Below, piece by piece: positions 47,965 to 58,946 of a DNA stretch of 64,000 bases. The DNA is from Desmodus rotundus. Its lineage: Eukaryota > Chordata > Mammalia > Chiroptera > Phyllostomidae. Where the stretch lies: contig NC_071388.1 in assembly GCF_022682495.2 (NCBI RefSeq), positions 15,487,171 through 15,551,170 on the forward strand, in the 5' to 3' direction. Positions within the stretch are counted from its first letter, which is position 1. Each line of letters begins with the position of its first letter. The notes under the pieces are model-generated. The model saw nothing but the letters and a program-made list of their open reading frames with translations, was not told the origin of the DNA and searched no databases. The translations under genes and the position numbers were made by a program.

Positions 47965-48082
47965 TCGGTGAGACTGATTTTGGAATTCTGACCTCCAGAT
48001 GTATAAGATCATAAATTTGTGTTGGTACAAGCCACTGCATTCTGGAAACTTGTTACAGCAGCAATAGGCAAGTAATATGACT
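47965..48082 (+). mobile_element. MLT-like LTR 3' end
   Basis: GTGAGACTGATTTTGGAATT, CTGACCTCCAGATGTATAAG, ATCATAAATTTGTGTTGGTA, CAAGCCACTGCATTCTGG and TTGTTACAGCAGCAATAGGC are the hallmark 3' end of a widespread ancient mammalian LTR-like repeat. The polyadenylation signal has decayed. Confidence 0.65.
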
Positions 48083-48339
48083 TCTCAGTTCTTTATATGT
48101 CAGAACAGAAACCAGAAGTCCCAGAGAGAGTATTTCTCTCTATATACAACAGGTGCACTTGCCTTTTGTAGAGAGAGCAGAGTGTTTGCATCAGAAGGGA
48201 TGCAGCTTTACAAATGTGTTTCAACCTTGTCTTCATGTTAGAGTTCTAAAACTCTCCCCCACAACATTCCCTTCCCCTGGTTATTCAATCAAACACAAAT
48301 CTAGGTACTGCTGTGAAGGGACATTAGAAGTAAAAGTAA

Positions 48340-49190
48340 GTTACTAATTAGCTCATCTTAAAATAAGGATATGAACTTGGATTATCCACGTGGGTCCAAT
48401 GTAACCACACGGCCTGGTGAGTAAAGAAAGAAGAAGAGTCAGATCGACATAGAGGAAGAAACAATAGAGATGCGGCAGAGGGCACATCAGAAAGATGCCA
48501 CACATGGGAAGGCCTTGTCAATCGAGTTTGCTGGGTTTCGGGGTAGAGTAAGTGTGTCATGAGCCAGGGACTGTGGGTGGATTCTAGGATCCAGTAAACA
48601 GTCCCCAGTTTATAGTGCAAAAGGACACAAGGGCCTCAGTCCTGCCTCTGCAAGGAATTGAATTTGGTCAACATCCAAAGGAGCAAATAATTTGTCTCTA
48701 AATCATCCAAATATGAACATATATATACCTGGGAACACATTGCGTTTGGATTTTTTTTTTTGATTGTCATAGATCTTTTTTTTAAAATTTTTATTGTTAT
48801 TGAATTACAGTTGTCTGCTTTTTCTCCCCATCCCTCCACCCCACCCCAGCCGAACCCCCCTCCCTCCCCCATCTCCACCCTCCCCCTATATTTTGTCCAT
48901 GTGTCCTTTGTAGTAATTCCTGTGATTCCCCCTCCTCACTGTCCCCTCCCCACTCTCCCTTGGCTATTGTTAGATTGTTCTTAACTTCAATGTCTCTGGT
49001 TATAGTTTGTTTGCTTTTTTCTTCTGTTGATTATGGCCTTTTGAAACTCTAACCAGAAGGATTGGCCAAGTCTTGCTGTACCTACAATTTTGACCTACAG
49101 AACTGCAAGGTAACAGACTTCTATGGTTTTAAACCTTTAAATTTGTTGTCATCTGTTAGGGCAGCAATATAAAATACACAAACAAACCAA
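48340..49190 (+). mobile_element. second MLT-like relic, split by an L1
   Basis: The left part (48345-48500) has ATGAACTTGGATTATCCACG, TGGGTCCAATGTAACCACAC and GAAAGATGCCACAC. The right part (49045-49190) has TTTTGACCTACAGAACTGCA, CTATGGTTTTAAACC and CATCTGTTAGGGCAGCAATA. Together they follow the order of the same class of repeat as at 47965. The L1 3' end at 48776-49034 lies between them, so the relic is older than the L1. Confidence 0.5.
48776..49034 (-). mobile_element. bat L1 3' end, 5'-truncated
   Basis: TTTTTTTTTAAAATTTTTAT, TGTTATTGAATTACAGTTGT, a C-rich block, TTTTGTCCATGTGTCCTTTG, GGCTATTGTTAGATTGTTCT and TCTCTGGTTATAGTTTG. The tail subfamily differs slightly from the copies at 17118 and 47145 (GTTATTGAATTAC instead of GTTGTTCAAGTAC). 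Non-coding. Confidence 0.9.
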
Positions 49191-51314
49191 ATAATACTTG
49201 AGTCTCATCCCAGAACAATTTAAATAGACTCTGCTGTTAGGAGCTTCGGCATGTATTTCTTACTTTGCAAAAATAGCTCATGTAAATAGTGAGAATGAAG
49301 GCTAGAATTAGTCCTGTCCCAGTCATGGATTTTCCTTATTTAAGCACTGGAAGTCCTCTGTCCCGGAAAAGCCCTCAGTGTTGGACAAACAGAAACATTT
49401 AGTCAACCCAAATATCTTCCTAAGGGAAGCTGAAGTGAGGTAGAAGATACAAAAGATGCTTTTGAACTTGTACCTTTTAAGTGTCATGCAAATTCCTGTG
49501 CAAATAGTTTCTTTCATAACCATCCTACAACTTTTGCCCCATCGGTGTAGACAGTGGTCATTTGCATTTTCTTCTATTTCTACACACATTTTTGCATCCT
49601 TAGTAAGTTCAGAATCGTCATTTGCATACTTTTTATCAACCTGTTTTGAGTTGAGACTGTTACTGAAACTTCACTATAAGTAGCATGCAGGTCATATCCG
49701 CATATGACATCTCAATTAAGCTAAGAAGCAATATCTCTTCACATTGCACTGAATCACAGTTCTTTTACTTGTGAATCGTTTTATGGGATCTGAAAGAAAA
49801 TCAATATTCAGCCTTAAAGTACATGTATGGAACATTTGTACAGCATAATGTAAATGCATTTATCTTTTTCATTTCTTGGGTACTAAAAGCTTATTGTTGT
49901 TTGCCTTAAATATGAGTACTTATATATTCACATTCAAACAATTTGTCTATAAAAATAATTTTCTATAAAGAACAATATACTGTCATAAAAGCAACTATTT
50001 CCAGCATTTCACATAATACATGTTCCAGTCAATAATACAATTCTTAATGTTTTCTTTGGAAATTGTTTTTGCTAACCTGTATTCAAAGAGAGACATTTTT
50101 TATTTAGCTTCTCTGTAGATTTTTCGAGGAGAAAAGTACACACACATACACACACAGATGCACACATAGATTGTAAGGCAAAATTACTTCACATTTCTAA
50201 GTGCATCTTTATCACAAAAATGACAAATATATTGATTTAAAAGCATACATTTTTAGATTTTGAAATAAAATTCAGGAAAAATTACAAATTGAAATAATTA
50301 ATATGTCATAGTGCTAACTTTGAGCTGTATAATCTAAATAAAACAAAGGTATAAAAATAGGCTCTACATCTACAAAGATGTGCTACTAGAATTTTTTAAA
50401 GTGATAATAGCTAAGTAAAGAATAGAAAGTTAAAAAGTGTTTTTTAAGCCACCAAATAACAATCTGTTTATAGGAATTATAGGCACTACAATCAATACAG
50501 CAAACCTTTATTTTTCTTTGAGTATAGCTTAACCTATCCTTGCTTTATTACATTCTCAGCTAGATCTCCGCTGTCTTTAGGTTTTGTTTTTTTCACAAAA
50601 TGTCTTTAAGACAGAATATTTACTTTGAAATTCTTATACTTCTAATTAAATACTAACTTTTCAAATTTATGTTCTATTTGTATAGTTTATGCTTACTCTT
50701 TGAAAAAGTGAAACATGAGGTTAGGAGTTATATTTGTCTTTATGTCATATCCTTCTTCATGTATAAATAAATATGATAATTTTGGCTAAATTGATTTTTA
50801 GCTCAGGGAAATACAAATATAGAATGGATATGAATATCCTGTATTATTTTAACCAAAATCTTCCTCTATCCTCAAGTTAGATTGATTGAATCGTGGTTTT
50901 TTTAAACTACTTCCAAAAATACCTTGAAATTTATTTTTGAATGACATTTATTTATTACACACTCAAATCAAGTATTTTCTGAAAAAGTCATGTCTTTTTT
51001 TTTTCGCTACCTTAGGGAGGATCATGTAAAGTTCATATCATTTGATCACACATTTGACCACTTTCTAAATTTAGAATTTTATATTAAGTTGGATTCCCCA
51101 TGCGTATTTCCACAATGACATGTTTAAATGACCTGAAAATATTTAATTTGTTCACTGTCATCAGCTTGGTCAAATTGAAAGGCTGAATCTAATATGAATA
51201 AATTGGACCTTGTTGACCCCATCCCCCAATGTGGTTGTTTTAAAAGCAAGACTAGTGAGATGTTGAAATAAAGAATTATAGAATAACTCATTATGTTGGA
51301 CATGCACAAAGTCA
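49191..51314. other. repeat-poor stretch with octamer cluster
   Basis: About 2.1 kb in which I recognise no transposon apart from small CA runs at 50139-50168. Three perfect octamer motifs lie at 49486-49493 (ATGCAAAT), 49560-49567 and 49620-49627 (ATTTGCAT). No exon is supported. Possible regulatory DNA. Confidence 0.3.
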
Positions 51315-51840
51315 CTCTATGTTTTCAGCCCTTGAATCGTCTCCTCATCTTGAGTGCGGTGGAACCTCAGGCTTGATTCTGCCAATAGAATGTAGCAAAG
51401 ATGATGAGAAAAGTCTCTCCTATGACTCTGTGAGGTTACATAAGACCCTTCACAGCACAGCAGAGCCAGAGAGTCTGCTGTCTTTACGAGGTAAACTGTC
51501 ACGATGTCAGTGGTCTTGGAGAGGGCCAGAAACCCTGGGTGGTCCTCAGAGCCCAGAGCAGCTCCCAGATGATAGCCAGCAAGAAAAGCAGAACCATACT
51601 TCTACAGTAGCAAGAAAATGAATTCTACCAAAGCTTACATGAGCTTGGAAGAGGATTCCGAGTTCCAGAATGGAATTTAGCCTTATTTACTCCTTGTTAA
51701 TAGGCTGTGAGACACTGCACTGAGGACTCAGCAATGTCACGCCTGGACTACTGACACACAGAAAGCACGAAACAATACATCCTCACCAAATGCAGGTTTC
51801 AGGCTTCATTTTTTGTCACTTTGTTACGTATTGTATGGTG
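51315..51840 (+). mobile_element. MLT-like LTR relic
   Basis: TCTTGAGTGCGGTGGAACCT, GCCAATAGAATGTAGCAAAG, GGTTACATAAGACCCTTCAC, TACATGAGCTTGGAAGAGGA, CTGACACACAGAAAGCACGA and TCACTTTGTTACGTATTG follow the order of an old mammalian LTR (CAATAGAATATGGCAAAGGT ... GAGCTTGGAAGCGGAT ... TTTGTTACGCAGCAATAG). The 100-residue frame at 51319-51621 lies inside it and is not a gene. Confidence 0.65.
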
Positions 51841-54653
51841 TTTTGCCTTTTTAATTTGTGTTTCTCTATTTGTAAATGAAATGACAAAATATAGACACAT
51901 TTGACCTACTTAAAAGGCATTTTAATTGAAATATTATTGAGGTAATTGTAGATGCAAATGAAATTATCAGAACTTTAATGTCCAATATTTATTATATTCT
52001 AAGTGAAACATGATAAACATATGTTGTTATGATTTGCATTATATTTTATTAGTTAATATTACAAAAAGATATTGTTATTCATTTGAAGAGCAAACACACT
52101 GAAAAGAAAAAAAATTAAAAATATAATCACATAATACCAAATATATTGTATTGCTTTTCTTTTTATAGTTTCCCCTATTTATTGACCATCTTTACTCAGT
52201 GACATATAATTTCAAGTTCTCTGGCGGTAAGCAACAGAAACTGAAATAGGGTATATTAAGCAAGAAACAAACTTAAACATACGGCCTGGCTCATAGGTCT
52301 TAATGACAAGCTTAAAAATCATGTCAAAGTTAGAACAGAACCTGGATGAGTTCCAAGCATATAACTCATAGATCCCAAAGGACAGACATTTTAAAGGCCC
52401 TTATTGGGATTAATCAGCTCTAACTGTTAAAATTGCCTACGCCGCTCCACTCAAGTTCCAGGAGAACTCAGGGAGTCTTGGCACTTCCCACCAGGACTGT
52501 CCATTACGTGTGTGGCAGGCGAAGGGGGTGGCAGTCACAAAGGTTCCTTAGTATAAGTGCCCAGAAAAAAGGTCAGATCGATGCAGGTCCAGCAGCTACA
52601 ACAGATGTCCGCAACATCTGAAATGTTATTATTCCACTTAATAGAGTAATTACTTCCTATGCGACATTAACTGCTTTCTAATTTTTGTCATCGCATACAG
52701 TGCTGTGATTATTATAGCAGTCAGTAGTCAAGGCTAAGACATCCCCAATGTGCTAGTTCAATGTAGTGTAAGTTTTTCCAGCTAAAACTGCCCATCAGAA
52801 AATTTGTAACAATTTAAACTTTATCCAGTAGTTCAAGGGACTATCTTTTAAACACAATAGACATTTCTTTTGTTGTTTTACTTTATTATGTTATCTGCTG
52901 TTCTTGGATCTCCAATTAGATTAAAATCTAATTTTTTTCATTTGTATATTTCTGGCCTAAGCATAGCTCAATTTTTCCCTAAGAAAGTTTGTCTTTAACT
53001 TTTTGATTTTTAAGAGGTCATTAAATGATTTTTTAACCCTTTGCATCTCATATATCTTGTAATTGTGAAAATTTTGTTGTTTCTTGTTTACCTCTTCTTA
53101 TAGAATATCATATTAAATGGAAAATATACATTTATATGTAGCCAAACTGTTATACTTTGTTTTTATAATTTCTGCCTTTTGTTATAGCTGCTTAGTATGG
53201 TTTCTGGATGAAGCAGAGCTTGTCTTTGTTTTGTTTTTAATGATTAAGCAGGGTACCTGTGCAGTGTAGTGACTAGCCCTTAAATTATTTAGAATCAATG
53301 TTACCTTCAACAAGGTTTTTAAAAAATATATTTTATACAGTACTTGGCATTGGTAATGAAAATTAACAGATAGTTGAAAAAAACACAGGGTCAGGATGTT
53401 CACCTTGGAACTCCCTTTTCTGCCTAAATTGTTCAAAGAGAAAAAATACATCCCCTGTAATGTATTTGTTGGATTGGCCCCCACTGACCTGGTTATAGTG
53501 ACTTCCTACCACGACGTTGAGTTGCAAGGTCAGGCTGGTTCTTCAATAATATTTTCTTTTTGAAGACTTCCTGTTCAACTTGTGGGTCAATGTTCTTAGA
53601 TAACATGTTCTTATAATAAAGTGTCTATTCCAAATGTACTCCAACTTATGTAACGCCAGAAATTTCCATGTAACTTTATTTTAGTACAAAATCTACTTCT
53701 ATTAATAGTTAAAAGTATACATAAAATTGATGTATTGTAGGTTAAATATTAGGTGACTGAAATAATCACTTTTTTCTCCTGATTTTTATTATATACTCAA
53801 AGGCAAAGTAGATCACAAATTTTAAATGACCATTACGGATGTTATTTTGTACTGATTTAGTGTAATAAAACTGACTGTATTTGGCACTTTATGCCCATAA
53901 ACTCTTATTGGAACATAGACATGCTGCAGAGAAGTTCTGAAAAATCATGTTTCCATCACCTGCAGGTAAGATACTGACAGAGAACTATTAGCAAGGAAAC
54001 TGTATTCTGGGACTGATTCATAACGATTTAAAAACACTTGAAGCACAACAGCCACAGTCAAACCAACATATGAACTTCTTGAAATGGTACTTACTTTAAA
54101 ATATATGGGTGTAATAATTTTCATTTTTGAAATAAAATAGGTATTCTGACATTTAAATGTTAATGAATAGTTCTCAGATAGAGTTTAGGGACAGTTTATG
54201 CAATACCAGGTATTGCAGAATGAACAATTTTATATTTTGAATTTTTCTTGTATTATAATATGGAAAGCAGTGTTTTCAAAAAGCTACTGATAAAAGATAA
54301 GTTAATAGTAAAATTGAAAATTAACAATTTTTCAATATATTTTCACAAATAAGACAAACATATGAGATTACAGGAAGGCAACAAACTATATTTTTCATAC
54401 CATTTTTTGTATGAAAACAATGTATAATTTTTATCTCACAGATCTGTATTAATGCCATATATATTTTAAAAGAACTACTATCTCATTTCTTTATCTGCAC
54501 CAATCTGATATCTATATTGTCCTAGAACTTGAGAAGTCCAAGGTATAGGCCAGGGTTTTACTACTGTGGATGGTTGACTGGGCTTTGTGATTTCCGAGAG
54601 TTGTAACAACAGCGATACGTTTTTTCAGACTGCACTTCAGAGCTTTGATAACA
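51841..54653. other. long stretch without recognised genes
   Basis: About 2.8 kb. The segment 52200-52620 has a phrase (AGCAACAGAAACTGAAATAG) like an unnamed ancient repeat, but I could not confirm it. Open frames are short. Confidence 0.4.
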
Positions 54654-54654
54654 G

Positions 54655-54826
54655 AGAGAAAGAAGGAGCTTATACCCTTTGCAACAACATGGATGGAACT
54701 GGAGAGCATTATGCTAAGTGAAATAAGCCAGGCAGTGAGGGACAAATACCATATGATCTCACCTTTAACTGGAACATAATCAACAAAAGAAAAAAGCAAA
54801 CAAAATATAACCAGAGACATTGAAAT
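54655..54826 (+). mobile_element. bat L1 internal fragment (end of ORF2 / start of 3' UTR)
   Basis: AGAAAGAAGGAGCTTATACC, CTTTGCAACAACATGGATGG, AATAAGCCAGGCAGTGAGGG, CCATATGATCTCACC and ATAACCAGAGACATTGAAAT are the sense L1 sequence that follows the piece at 17481-17817 in an intact element. The usual C-rich 3' UTR and A tail are absent, so both ends are truncated. Confidence 0.9.
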
Positions 54827-56130
54827 TAAAATTCTTTATTATTCTTTTCATCTCTTACTCTCATAGAACACAACAACATTAGTTCAGTGTGTGTTAACTG
54901 TGAAGTGGCAAGTATACCAGTTTTGGAATCAGGAGATTTTGATTTTTGCCCCAGCACTTTGTAGGAAAGACATGACCTATGTTGAGAGGAGGCTGCTCTG
55001 TGGGTTTGGGTATGGGCTTTGGGAGTCAGGCGAAATGCCTTCAAACCCAAGTCATACCTCTTTGTAACAGCATATACCTGGCAGGTTACTTCATCTTCTT
55101 GAACCTTGATTATTTTTCTGTAAAGAAGTTTATGTTTTATGCACATCATTGCTCTGCATCCTAGCCAGGATCTTTCAAAAAGATCAAACCTCAAAAAAAA
55201 ACCTCTCAAAAAACGTCAAGTATTTGCCACTCCCCTCACTCTCTGCGCTTCACTTGCCTATCTGTATACAGCCCTTCTCTATGCTTATTTCACTGTACCT
55301 AATTACTCCATTGACATCCTCTCAAGATTAGAGCCCCCATCTTGTCCCCTCTGGCACAGGGAGCACCTGTTGAATTCTCATTTTCTAGAAAGGAGACATT
55401 TGTGTTGCCATCTGTTTCCCCTCCAACCTCCCCTAAAGTATAGCTCTCATACTCAGCTGGCTGTGCTCTCATTTCTATCCTATGAAATTTGGTGAGGTTT
55501 TTAGTCTGCAATAAAACTATAGTTGCAGTCACTAGACTGTGTCCATGACTGAGTTCATGAAATGCATACCAACAGGAAACACTCACTTTTTCTGTGATGA
55601 TTAATATTCTTGGAGCAGAAGGTAAGCAAGGATTTTATGTTACAGTTTGGGTCCAGTGCCACAACTCCTGTGCCACTCATGGAGAATGGGAATGACACCA
55701 AGTTTAAGCTATATCTATGCTTAGACTACCCCATGTACGCCTTTAATCTATCCTCAAGATTTTCAGAGTTCTCAGCCTTATATCATTTCCATCAATGCCT
55801 CGTTTTTACCAAGTAATAGTCCCTCTGTTGAACCTTAGTTCAAATCAAAACATCTGGGAACTATTCTGTTCTGCTTCTTTGGTTGTCCCTCTTTCCCCTG
55901 TATTCATTATTTCTATTCTCTTTATGAAATCTTCAGACTTCACCTGTTAAGTTTATCTATCCTCACTCTGAATTAATTGTTTGGAGGAATATGGAAATTT
56001 AGATAAACAGTTATTTTTCAGAGTTCTTGCATTGTTTAGAGCAATCAATAAGCCATTTCAATCAGGATCATATTTCTCTATTCAACAATGGAAACAAATC
56101 TATGAATGCTTGATATTTTATCTGAACTAC
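54827..56130. other. no recognised gene
   Basis: Moderate GC at 55000-55500. The frames of 127 residues (minus, 54826-55209) and 118 residues (plus, 55139-55495) overlap in different frames without motifs. I see no family signature. Confidence 0.4.
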
Positions 56131-56362
56131 TTGCTTTTTTAAATTATATCATTGACTATTACCATTGTCCTAATTTTCCCCTTTTGCCCCCCTCCCCTCC
56201 CCTCAGCACCTTCCACTCACTCAGGCAATCCCCATACCATTGTTCATGTATATGGATTGTATGTATAAGTTTTTGGGTTATATGTATAAGTTTTTTGGCT
56301 ACTCCATCTCCTACACTGTAGTTTACATCCCCATTGGTATTGTGTATCCATTTGTTCTTTAA

Positions 56363-56548
56363 GATTTTGAGAGAGGAAGGGAGAGAGAGAAAGAGTGGAA
56401 GAGAAACATAAATGTGTGGTTGCCTTTTGTGTGCCCTTCACTGGGGACTTGGCCTGCAACCTAGGCATGTGCCCTGACTGGGAATTGAACCAGCAACCCT
56501 CTGATTCGCAGACCGGCACTCAACCACTGAGCCACACCAGCCAGGGCC
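56363..56548 (-). mobile_element. VES SINE nested in the HAL1-like 3' end
   Basis: Ends CTGAGCCACACCAGCCAGGG (reversed SINE head). It contains GGGAATTGAACCAGCAACCC (reversed B box) and a purine-rich GAGAGAGGAAGGGAGAGAGA. The flanks ATTTGTTCTTTAA and ATTTGTACTTCTTAA are a worn target duplication. It is the best-preserved VES copy here and is younger than its host element. Confidence 0.93.
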
Positions 56549-56739
56549 TTATTTGTACTTCTTAATCCCCTCACCTTTTCACCCATTCCTCTACAACCCC
56601 CTTCCATTTGCAGCTATCAAAACGCTCTCTGTATCCATGATTCTGTCTCTGTTCTTCTGTTTGTTTAGTTTGTTTTTTAGATTCAATTGTAGATAGATAT
56701 TTATTGTCATTTTATTATTAATAATTTTAATCTTCTTTT

Positions 56740-57590
56740 TCTTAAATAAGTCCCTTTAACATTTCATATAACAATAATTTGGTGATGATGAACTCCTTCA
56801 GTTTTTCTTAACTGGGAATCTCTTTATCTGCCCTTTGGTTCTAAATGACAGCTTTGCTGGGTACAGCATTCTTGGCTGTAGGTCCCTGCTTTTCATGAGT
56901 TTGAATATTTCTTGCCAGTCCTTCTAACCTGCAAAGTTTCTTTTGAGAAATCAGCTGACAGTCATGGGAACTCTGATGTAGGTAACTAACTGCTTTTCCC
57001 TTGTTGCTTTTAAGGTTCTCTCTTTATCTTCAACCTTCAGCATTTTAATTATGATATGTCTTGGAGGGGGCCTCTTTGTATCCATCTTGTTTGGGACTCT
57101 GTGCTTGCTTTCTGGACTTGCATGTCTATTTTCTTCACCAGATCAGGAAAGTTTTCTTTCATTATTTTTTCAAATAGATTTCCAATTTCTTGTTCTTTTT
57201 CTTTTCCTTCTGGCATCCCTATTATTCAAATGTTGGAACACTCGAAATTGTTCCAGAGGCTGTTTACACTATCCTCATTTTTTTAATTCTTTTTTCTTCT
57301 TCTTGTTCTGATTGTTTGTTTTTTTGTTTTATGTTCCAAGTCATTGATTTGATTCTTGGCTTCATCTACTCTACTGCTGTTTCCCTGTAAATTGTTCTTT
57401 ATTTCAATTAGTGTATCCTTCATTCCTGATTGGATCTTTTTTACGCTGTTGAGGTCCTCACTAAGTTCCTTGACATCCTTATAACCAATGTTTTGAACTC
57501 TGCATCTGATAGATTGCTTATCTCCATTTTACTTAGTTCTTTTTCTGGAGTTTTGATCTGTTCTTTCAATTGGGACAAATTTCTTTATCT
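56740..57590 (-). pseudogene. L1/HAL1 ORF1 remnant
   Basis: The minus-strand translation gives the L1 ORF1 N-terminus (EQIKTPEKEL, then NLSDAEFKTLVIRM). Further on, DNA matches the conserved C-terminal half, and the plus strand shows CTTTGCTGGGTACAGCATTC and AAATCAGCTGACAGTCATGG. ORF1 protein is an RNA-binding trimer with a coiled coil, RRM and C-terminal domain that packages L1 RNA. Both usual start ATGs are lost (the site reads TTG/ATT) and frames are interrupted, so no protein is expected. Confidence 0.8.
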
Positions 57591-57599
57591 CCTTATTTT

Positions 57600-58946
57600 G
57601 GCAACTTCCCTGCATTTGTTTGTATGGATTAGGTAGAGCTGCTGTGACTCCCTGACTTGGGAGCATGGCCTAATATAGGAGGATCCTGTAGGGTCCAGTG
57701 GCACAGCCTCTCCTATTACTCAAGGTGGGTACTTGAGGTGTGCCTTTTGTGTGTGCTGATTGTACCCTCCTCTTATAGTTGAACCTTGGTTGCTGTTGGT
57801 AGGCCAACTGGAGGGATTTACCCAGGCCAGTCAGCTGCAAGGAATGGCTGTGACCAGTAACCACCAATCTCTGCCTGCCATGGATGATCAGTTGTGCAGA
57901 GGTAGGATGGTGGTATTCCAGCATGATCTGGTGCTGCCCACTGGGTATGAAGACCCTTGGGTTTCCTGGATGATGCAGGCCAAGGTCAACCCACCTGTGT
58001 TATGCCCAGGACCACCATGCATAACCTATAAAGTAATATGAGATGCTTGCTACTTGTACTGGGCTTAAAGATGCCCAGGTGAAGCCAACATGTCAATGAA
58101 TCTAGGTGGGCTGAATCTAGGTACCAGCCCTGGGCCCACTTAGCAAGAGGTACAGGCACTCAGAGCTTAATGAAGCCAGTTGTTGCTTGTTTGATAGGAT
58201 TTATGAAATTGTGAAGCATGAGCCAAGACCAGCCATTCATATGGGAAAGTCACAGTTAACATTTTGGTTGGGCTCATATTTTGGATGGGAGGAAGTCTCA
58301 GGGGATCTTCAGAGCAGGTCAAACAGTGTTAGCCAAGTTGATGGAGTCTCAGATATTGCCCCCACCTGCTGACTCTGTGGTTCTATGGTGGGGGAGGGCT
58401 CATAAAAGGGACAATGGCCTCTGCCTGCCTTTCTGTCTGGGAGAAAGCTGTTCCCCAGCTCCTGCCTTGATATAAGACACTTCATTTCTTCCCTGTGTGT
58501 CACTTGGTTCCTTTTCAAGTTGCTACCTCAGTGCTGGAGCTCAAAGGGAATGAATCTAAGTTCATGTGTTGGTTCTTTAAGGGGAACTACTTGGGACTCC
58601 AGAAGTTTCTTCCACAGACTCAAACTCTGCTGGCTTTTGCAGATGGAAGTTATGGGAATTTATCTTCCTGGCACTGGAACCCTGGGCTGGCAGCCTGATG
58701 TGGGACCAGGACTCCTCACTCCTGAGATGTCCATCCTGAACTTTTATCCACCACACATGGACGGTGGGCCAGCCCGCTTCACATCTCTGCCCTGCTACCA
58801 GTCTGAATGGATGTGGTTTCTTTAATTCCATAGTTGTGAGACTTCCATTCTGAGTGTTGGTTGTTCTATATTTTAGTTGTAATTTTGATGTGGTAGCACG
58901 AAGAGGCAAGCTGTGTTTACCTAAGTTGCCAACTTGACCAGAAGTC
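57600..58946 (-). promoter_or_regulatory. L1/HAL1 5' UTR (internal promoter region)
   Basis: 1.3 kb of GC-richer DNA upstream of ORF1 on the minus strand, with AACCAAGGTTCAACTATAAG and TTGGTTACTGGTCACAGCCA-like phrases known from bat L1 5' UTRs. L1 5' UTRs drive transcription from inside the element and often have antisense promoter activity. The YY1-like start (CAAGATGG in active copies) is decayed to CAAGTTGG. Many small chance frames on both strands fall here. Confidence 0.6.

Larger units (their letters stand above)
56131..58946 (-). mobile_element. ORF1-only L1 derivative (HAL1-like), near full length
   Basis: Read on the minus strand it has a 5' UTR (58946 to about 57600), an ORF1 region (about 57590-56740) and directly a 3' UTR/tail (56690-56131), with no ORF2 between. 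That is the layout of HAL1, the half-L1 that uses L1 machinery in trans. The 5' end CTTCTGGTCAAGTTGGCAAC matches the L1 5' end at 63011. The 3' part has the older bat L1 tail type (CATTGACTATTACCATTGTC). A VES SINE interrupts it at 56363-56548. Confidence 0.72.

Noticed and set aside
54826..55495. Opposed open frames of 127 and 118 residues
   Set aside because: They overlap each other on opposite strands, show no motifs, and differ in no visible way from chance frames in moderate-GC DNA.
57051..57390. Three overlapping plus-strand frames of 66-86 residues
   Set aside because: They are antisense translations of the L1/HAL1 ORF1 region.
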